Below are positions 18,711-25,465 of a stretch of DNA of 25,465 bases, piece by piece. Source of the DNA: Mucidula mucida (taxonomy: Eukaryota; Basidiomycota; Agaricomycetes; Agaricales; Physalacriaceae); the NCBI GenBank assembly GCA_015501055.1, contig JADNYV010000489.1, positions 1-25,465 of the forward strand, given 5' to 3'. A program made the position numbers and the translations under genes. Under the pieces are notes generated by a model. The model saw only the letters and a program-made list of their open reading frames with translations. It was not told the DNA's origin and ran no database searches. Position 1 is the first letter of the stretch. Every line of letters begins with the position of its first letter.

Positions 18711-21700
18711 TTTATGGAATGAGCTGCCAACTATTGAACAGGCATGGCTTTCGAGTGAATATCAGAATTGCTCTGTCAGACCAGTTTGAACATGGAATGT
18801 TTGATGACCGCCTTTACAAAGGTGATGGTCCGGAATGTGGGCGCAAAGTTTGCCATTGTGTTGCAGCGGCGACGGTGCCGAGACAACGTGTTTCCTGCAT
18901 ACCTCGTCATTCTTTCACGTTGACCGTATTCATGTGACCTTGCCCGACATCGTCAGGTCTCCAAGCGAGATAATGGATTTTGGAACGCGCTCCCGCCTCT
19001 GGAGTACGCGATCCTAACATGCATACATGTGTTCATTGAGCCTTTGTCTCGACACACAAGTATAACCTGGACTAAACCTCGATTGCTCGGGCCCCGCAGC
19101 TTTTACGACGACCTTCGATATTTTCTCAAGCAGTCCTAGCTGATATACATACGGAGAGGCAACTATTGGCTCTCGTCAAGAATACTTGCAACCTACCTAG
19201 GATCATGCCTCAGGCTGGACGTTGTGACCTCTTCAAATTTGTCCCGCTGTCTCTGCATCTCCCCACCTGAATGACACATGTCCATACTGCTATGCAGTAT
19301 GTACTCGCTCTTTTTGTCTGCTTCTGGAAAAAAGCATTGCTTCTAGTGTAGATCCCTCGCCAGCCCGGCCTCAGCGTCCACTCTGCATTTGTTGCCGTTG
19401 TTCTTCCTCCGTGAGTCATCTCGTCGCATTTGTTTCTTCATATTTCAGGATAGCCGTAGCCCATTGTAGGCATGGCTTCCTCTGTTCACATGGGCTAGCG
19501 ACGATAGCCATGTGTATCCATATCTCAATTGTTATGCCGACCCACTACAATCTCAGCAGACGTGTGCCACGCGTCTCTCGCGACCGTACGTGTTCAGTAC
19601 GTTCAGTATCTATGCCAACTAAGGACAAGCGATAATGCCTCTTGCAGTATATTCATCAGCGTCAAGGTGTGCGCGCCGGAACCTCATCCTCGCCTTGACT
19701 GATCTATTGAATTAAGCCCTCCTCGAAGTCTCGATTTTCTCGGGCACTAGTGCATCGACCTTCATGATGTATCCTCCTTGTAAATGCGAATCGCCGCTCG
19801 CCGTCGTCCTCAGGCATGGACTTCATCGTTGTTTTCCTCGTTTTTATTGAGTGCATAGCGAATCAATGGAACCAGTCTTCCACCGCCGACTTCTCATCGC
19901 GCCGGCATGAAGCTGGAGACATAGTATCAAAAATTTTTGTGACGCACGATATCATGCAGAATTCGTGATTTTCTCTGTCTTCTGTGCCCTCGTATATCCT
20001 GAGCAAGTCATGTTTACCCAGACGACCATAATTTCATGGACAAATTTGAGCTCCATAACGGTGTTGATTGGTTGGAGCGAAAGCACGTCGTTGGAAAAGT
20101 ACGAGAGAGTGGCGGATTATCGATTACCTGCCACCCTCGTCATCATTGACCTTCTCCAAGGTTTCTTCCTTACGTCGGCTCCATATCTATCTTCCTGGTG
20201 AGATCCTTTGCATATCTGCTTTGAACCTTATCTCATAGAGCGCTTGTAGAACGGCTAGCGAACTCCTATACAAGAATTGGCCAGGCAAGCAGGTCCCATC
20301 TAAGACTGCTAATGACATGATCATCAACTCATCTAAGTTCATTCGTTGCTTCTGCGGTCTTTCTACCCCGGCAACTAGTGCAAGGCATTCACACACCTAG
20401 GCGACCACGGCAAGGAGCTAGCTACTTACGCTATGACCTTCCCCATTACACCTAAACTCTTTCTCACCGAGGTGGCTCTGACGATGCCCGCGACGAGATT
20501 ACACGCACGCCACCGCCGCAGTCTTCTTCACATTCGCCAACGCATCCCCGGATCTTTACCTGTCTAACGGGAACGGAAGACATAATGTTCGAGACACCGT
20601 ATACTTCGCCTTAGCTCCTCGTGCCCGTCGAGAATTCAAGATGCGGCGATTTCAGGCCTCACAATATCATGTTCTCAAAGAAACAGTACTACTCTTCACA
20701 AGAATGGGGTAGTCTCTGTCGAGGGGTGCGAAAAAAACGGACAACTTGAAGAACGCGAGGAGCACCCAAGACGAACACACGCTGCTCAAGAATGTTCCTT
20801 GCTATAAGCGAAGAGAAGTGGAAGGTCGGAGCATGTGCCGCCGATCGACAGTCCGGCAGTGGAGTCGCGTCGCGTAGAGCAGTTCTGTGTCGCTTGACCT
20901 CATTTAGCTCGCGTTTCTTTTCTTAAGCACCCTGGCCACTTTTTCGTACTTGGCCACCATTTCATTTCTGGTGGGGACGTCCTTCCTCTTTCGGAACCTC
21001 ATGTTGCCAGGATTCTCAGGTCTGCTTTGTTATTTACGACATATCAAACGTACAGACGCGTCTCATGTGTCTAAGCACGAGCATGTACATACTTGCGCTT
21101 CTCTGTCTTGCCGCTGTGATTGAACCTGACGTCCTCGACAGCCTCTATCCCCAGCATCTGGACCACGTTGAGTACTTTCCAGCATGCCGTGAAGATCTTG
21201 GACACCCTCATGTGAGCTCGGTGAATCGGTGCTATGTCATTGTCACTGTGTTGACAACTGAGCCACCTTTACCCCACTGGTCCGTTCCGCTCGTAAGTCT
21301 GGAAAGCATTTGGACATATCGAGAGACCTCTCTCGTCGTGCCACCGCCACAAGCTTCATATTCTCAGCCTCATTTCCCGTATTCTTCGAGACTCAGAGTG
21401 TTCGGAATAAGTATTCACCTCTTCTCAACTAATCTCACCGCCGATGGAAGAGCTGGTTGACATGGTTATCCCTTTCAGAAGGGAAGCCGGCGGCTGTCCT
21501 GATGTTGATTGAAAACGCCGCATCGATAGCTATGAGCCCGGTCAAGTTGAAGGCAATTATCATGTTTTCCGTTCACGGCTCGCGGCTGCAGTCTTAATCG
21601 CGGGATTGACGCGTCCGGGACGCGAATAATCGCCAGGAGAGAGGGCCTGATGCCGACGTCCTGATCCAGAGATAAACCGCTCGGACGCACTCGGGCTAGG

Positions 21701-22190
21701 GACAAGCGTGCCTGGCCCCGCATCAGATAACCGCGCGTGTGACTCATTTTTCCATGTTCACTTCCATGCTGCAATGTTGTTTCATTCTTATTATCATTTG
21801 TGAAGGGGCGAGGGAACTAGGGAATGAAATAGCTGGGTTCGAATTCCTATCATCCCCGACGTTCAGTGTTCAGACAGTGTCAACAGAGAGTCGCCATCGA
21901 CGACGCCGCCACGAGAGTGGAAAGCAAGATGATTGAATCTACCCGCGAAGTCCTAGAGAGGCCATTTATCTATTGGGGCAAAGGTGGTACATAATCTCGT
22001 GATGTGGCGTGGCGACGATCATGCACGAGGTGAGGGGCGAGGCAAAGGGTATATCTATCAGGGTTCCATGGAATTCCGGCCAACTTACCCTCTGTACTCT
22101 ATATAGACCTCACTTCGTCTCGATACCTCGACGAGCTAACTGTACATAACACGTGCTCTCTACACGTAAACTCTTTCTTTTCACTGGTCG
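18711..22190. other. About 3.5 kb without a recognised gene
   Basis: The left end should hold the SMG7-like promoter and the right end that of the C2H2 gene. In between I found only short open frames (for example 19965-20201, 20187-20396 and 21065-21460) without domain signatures, no intron series that joins them, no tRNA and no transposon ends. A small hairpin, CATACTGC-TAT-GCAGTATG, lies at 19283-19301. Base composition resembles intergenic or non-coding-RNA DNA, but decayed genes cannot be excluded. Confidence 0.5.
22100..22106 (+). promoter_or_regulatory. TATA box of the C2H2 gene
   Basis: TATATAG about 87 bp before the start codon at 22193, followed by pyrimidine-rich DNA (CTCTTTCTTTTCACTGG) typical of fungal transcription starts. 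Confidence 0.55.
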
Positions 22191-22192
22191 AC

Positions 22193-22820
22193 ATGGAGGG
22201 TTTGCCCGAACGCGAGCGCAAGCATGCCTGTACAATGTGCCACAAACGTTTTGACCGCCCAAGCACGCTCAAGAAGCATCTTCTCGTACACACGGGCGAA
22301 AAAGGTCTGGACTCTGTCATTTACTACTTATTCTTTCAAACTTGCTCATTTTTTTCTCGTTGTAGCTTATCAGTGCGATTCCTGTGGGCGCCGCTTTGGC
22401 GTGGCCTCAAACTTAAATCGGCATGTAAAACGATGCATCCTTCGTACTTCACCTACGGCAACCACAGCCTCATCCACCACAAGCTCCAATACGCCATCCC
22501 CTCCGCCTCCCCCCACTAAACGCCGCCGTCGCGCGCCCTCCCCGACCTTCTGGGTCCCCGCTAGTCTTCGTGGTTTCGTGCTCCTGGCTGCCGCCCATTA
22601 CGGGACTGTCGTCAGCAACCCATCTCCCCTCGATAGCTGGGATGAGCGCGATTCCTGTGCCCCCGCCTCCCTGAATCCCTACCATCCCGCAGAGTGGGCC
22701 AAACTCCCTGGGCCGGCTTTCCCCGTCCGCACCGTCGAATGGCAACAATCAGACTACTATGCAGGAAGGGCCGCCAATAACGGATGGGGCATGGGTGTCT
22801 TGGGTGTTCGTGTATTCTGA
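22193..22820 (+). CDS. C2H2 zinc-finger protein, two fingers
   Basis: Probable DNA-binding transcription factor of the short fungal C2H2 type. Two exons, 22193-22304 and 22366-22820 (61-bp intron, GTCTGG...TTGTAG), 567 nt, 188 aa. Finger 1 (residues about 12-32): CTMC, 12 residues, HLLVH. The TGEKAYQ linker spans the intron. Finger 2 (about 40-60): CDSC, 12 residues, HVKRC, a C2HC variant common in fungal paired fingers. A Ser/Thr/Pro stretch, a basic KRRRR cluster (possible nuclear signal) and a WVPASLRGF segment follow, a pattern I recall in basidiomycete paralogues. No other domain is visible. Targets cannot be told from the sequence. Confidence 0.88.
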
Positions 22821-23665
22821 TTTCCCCATCATGTACGTTCCATCATCATCATCGCCTTTTCATATCATTGACGATGGCCGAAATATAGATATCCCGTTTT
22901 TGATTCATCTTGTTGTAATGCCATCTCTACCTGCTATCGCTGCCGCTGGCGTAGCTTTACGAACGCAATACGTATGTTGTATGTACAACTCACTCCAAAT
23001 GCACGCTTGTATGTACCCTTTACCCCGTGTCTGCAATTTCCGAAATATCCGGAAACACACTGAAGACTTGGGCACTCGGAGTTTACGCTTCCTTGATCTC
23101 AAGGCGGGATTCCGTTGTACGCGTCTAAATCGTAAAATCAGGCTCGGCGCATTTTCCGGAACATAAGACCGACTCGCGCGAGGATTTAGACTAGGAACTG
23201 ACACTTACTGACATCACTTAGACTTATAAGACGACGATCCAACTCAATTGCACGGTGCGTGTGGAGTGGTGACTAGATGGTACGACCCCCGTTGATCTCC
23301 GGCTGTAATGGGTGTGGCGTAATTTCGCTTTCCTGAATCGAAGTTCTTGAGCTACAGCGTCTGTCCTAAGTACTCGTTTATTCCCGTTCCTTCACACCCT
23401 GGTTCATATATTCTGACTGGTCGTCTTCCTTTTACCAATTCTTGGTCATGTAACCTCAGCATCTATGGCGTTTTCTATAGTATTGAGCATTTGCTAACCT
23501 CGCTCTTGCCAAAAAGGTATGTGCGCCTTCCAGAGCGTAAAGTTCACGCTGTGACGACGCTTTCCATTGAATGATGGCACTATCTCAGTCTGGACACACA
23601 TATCAACGGTGACCTGTTTTTGGTGATGTCCCCGAAGAGTACGTACAACTATAATCTCATCAGTT

Positions 23666-23720
23666 ATATATGTATAACTGTAATCGGACGATATATGTAT
23701 AACTGTAATCGGACGATATA
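23666..23720. repeat. 25-bp tandem repeat, 2.2 copies
   Basis: The unit ATATATGTATAACTGTAATCGGACG occurs at 23666-23690 and 23691-23715 with a third start (ATATA) at 23716-23720; the copies are identical. The left edge also forms the hairpin CAGTTATA-TATG-TATAACTG (23661-23680). Confidence 0.93.
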
Positions 23721-24330
23721 ACTGAACTTGGAGCTTCCTGACTGGATTTGGCAGTGGTCCCGCCTCTTCTACTAACTGATATAGGTAGCTGCCGCCGCCG
23801 CCCTTCCATTTTGGGATGTCAGAATCAGATGGCATACACCAATGTGTTTTCCTTCCTCCCATTCCGCCTGGCCTCCGCCACTGTGGACGACGAGGCGGTA
23901 AGTCCTCGACTCGGAGCGTATCAGACGTTATAAGACTTACCTTGGGACGCGTTCTTGGTGACATGAACCAACGTACTCACTACACATTCAGGATTACGGT
24001 CCGATATGCCTACTCAGGCTTTGACAAGACGAAACTATTGGCTAGAAATGCAAGTACCATCTCCGTACCAGAGTGTATTTATCTTGAAGCCTGTGCATCT
24101 CGATTGGATCAAGCTATACTGCTGTGTTGTGAAATGGACTGAGGGATCCCACATATCGCGGCATGCCAGACATAACAAGGCAGGAGAACGTGGGAATAGC
24201 ACTACCGACACCGTGACTAGTCCCGCCATTCGTACAAAGGACTATGAGGCGGGCTTCCAATTCCAATTATCGGCGAGGGCGGGCGAGGTACTAACTGAAA
24301 TCAGTTCAAGGTAACTGCGATTGGGACCAA

Positions 24331-24352
24331 TATCAGTTAGCATGCACTAACT
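24331..24352. repeat. Palindrome TCAGTTAG/CTAACTGA
   Basis: Eight-bp perfect arms around CATGCA. About 40 bp to the left is a second palindrome, AACTGA-AA-TCAGTT (about 24292-24305). Both use the same TAACTGA core as the repeats at 23.66-23.78 kb. Confidence 0.75.
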
Positions 24353-24659
24353 GACGAGATGCTTTTTGTCATGCCTCGTCCCCGAACCGCGTAATGATTT
24401 CATTCCTCGCGAACAGGGAGTTAGCTCAGGTATGCAAATGGTTAGGAAGTGGACTTGACATTGGAAACGAGTTGGAGATTCTGACCGTACTAGACAAAAT
24501 AGTCAATGAGAAAACAATTCAATGTGTCAACACGGAACATGGGCCAGCAAAAGCTTTGCAGACGCGAGTCGGCATTTCACAAGGTTATATACATCTACGA
24601 TATAAAGAGATGGTGGGTAAGGGTATAAAGATAGATATGACGCTGGTTACAAAGGAAGA

Positions 24660-25465
24660 ACCTCATGGAGGACCTCGCCGTCTCTGAATCCGTAAACTTC
24701 CAACGCGTAGACGGGTTGAGAATGTCAGCCTCCCATCCATCTAAAGTCGAGCTCTGAAGGCTTGTTGTAAACTCGGATGTACTCTTTAGAACGTCGCCGA
24801 CGGTAGTTTGTGGTCCATACACCACAGTGATATCCTGCTTGGTGTTGGAAACGGAGTAGACGCAGATGTGCACGCTACGAATATTGTTTCCAGCGGTGCC
24901 ATCAACGATTGCCAGGTAGTTGTCTGCGCAGACTGTGCCTATACATGTTCAGTCGTTGTTCAGATCATGGAGACAGACATCACGTACCCTCTTCGTGTTT
25001 TCTGGCTCGTCCTGTATCACGTTCATCGTCGGGACAGTTCCAGCAAAAGGCGCCACAAGTATTCGTTGTTCAAAGAGAACTCAAAGAGCGCCTCGGTTCT
25101 GAGGCGGAATTTGTCGTGTGGCGAGAAGTTACAAAATTCGGTAATCATTTGAACCGCTTTCTGTTCATTGGGTTAAATTCTTGAACGAGCAGAAGGTTAG
25201 AATACGGACCTTGAGATCTCGTAAATCTACCTTTGGCATACCATATATTTTCCTTTGTACTCAACGATGGTATGTTCTGTTTTTTTCGAGCATAGAAGAG
25301 GTCCGGCGCGGTGGAATAGGATAACTTGATCGTCGCCTGGTAAGTCCGCGACGCTCACTGATAACGAGTGGGGGAGACATTGTAGGTTGAGCTGTAGTGT
25401 TGGTGGTGATAAGGTCGTCCTCGTCCTGGCGAATATAAACGAATCCGACAAAGGCGTTCCCACAT
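24660..25465 (-). CDS. Unrecognised gene, partial at window edge
   Basis: Several minus-strand blocks look coding by composition and splice signals, but I know no family for them. From the right: about 25236-25465 (HSLSVSVADLPGDDQVILF, HTIVEYKGKYM); then, after a possible intron GTATGC...AACAG, a block near 25030-25160 (KAVQMITEFCNFSPHDKFRL); then, after an intron GTACGTGATG...TGTATAG, about 24660-24945 (CADNYLAIVDGTAGNNIRSV, VYGPQTTVGDVLKSTSEF, WEADILNPSTRWKFTD). The frame between the second and third blocks is unresolved, and the true start probably lies beyond 25465. No membrane segment or signal peptide is seen. Strand choice is moderately sure, exon limits are not. Confidence 0.4.

Larger units (their letters stand above)
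22821..24650. other. Non-coding, repeat-bearing region
   Basis: Holds the 3' UTR of the C2H2 gene and, further right, a 25-bp tandem repeat (23666-23720) and several palindromes built on TAACTGA/TCAGTTA (23661-23783 and 24288-24355). A 156-codon minus-strand open frame (23494-23964) crosses the tandem repeat and has no family motif, so I do not call it a gene. Confidence 0.5.

Noticed and set aside
21825..21850. GGGTTCGAATTCC, similar to a tRNA T-loop
   Set aside because: The stem bases on the two sides do not pair and no D-arm or acceptor stem fits at the right distance.
23494..23964. 156-codon minus-strand open frame
   Set aside because: Runs through the 25-bp tandem repeat, has no family motif and contains good splice-like signals that would break it; composition is not convincing.
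24415..24445. TTAGCTCAGG, similar to a tRNA D-arm
   Set aside because: No B-box/T-loop sequence follows within about 60 bases and no acceptor stem forms.
1..25465. CRISPR array, toxin-antitoxin or phage-defence type system
   Set aside because: Spliced genes and fungal families mark this as eukaryotic nuclear DNA; no array of repeats with spacers and no such proteins were seen.

Overview
The window looks like basidiomycete (probably Agaricomycete) nuclear DNA. Introns are short (about 46-55 bp) with GT-AG ends and are frequent, including two microexons. The recognisable proteins are of fungal type: an UNC93-like transporter, an Age2/SMAP-like ArfGAP, an EST1/SMG7 protein, a KPWE-motif peroxin-like protein and a fungal two-finger C2H2 factor. 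The left quarter holds broken Helitron coding sequence of the fungal type. All exon models were made by eye from splice signals, reading phase and remembered family sequence; no search was run.

Layout. 1-1200: no gene seen. 1212-4700 (+): Helitron body, Rep (HUH/Y2) followed by Pif1-type helicase, with several stops and frame changes, ending near a perfect 16-bp GC palindrome. 4822-6081 (-): the N-terminal module of a Helitron protein on the opposite strand, tail to tail with the body, as an inversion of one element or two copies would give. 6082-8220: non-coding DNA holding a perfect 115-bp inverted repeat (7181-7295 and 7455-7569) whose right arm is flanked by a 14-bp direct repeat. 8224-10066 (+): intact 10-exon UNC93-like gene (455 aa). 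10528-11823 (+): damaged NmrA-like oxidoreductase gene, followed by a truncated tandem copy of its C-terminus.

12625-14105 (-): ArfGAP, 6 exons, 409 aa with a Gln-rich tail. It is divergent, across 117 bp, from a PEX39-like gene at 14223-14775 (+; 4 exons, 131 aa). 15762-18710 (-): EST1/SMG7-like gene of about 895 aa in 6 exons, with one GC-AG intron and one donor choice that decides whether the C-terminal third is read. 18711-22190: about 3.5 kb without a recognisable gene. 22193-22820 (+): C2H2 zinc-finger protein (188 aa). 22821-24650: non-coding, with short tandem and palindromic repeats around a TAACTGA motif. 24660-25465 (-): probable but unrecognised gene, cut by the window edge.

The core genes (membrane-traffic GAP, peroxisome import factor, mRNA decay/telomere factor) are housekeeping and look intact; the left part is transposon debris and decayed duplicates. 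I see no operon-like or defence-type system. The most unusual structures are the split Helitron, the perfect inverted duplication, and the splice architecture of the UNC93 and SMG7 genes.
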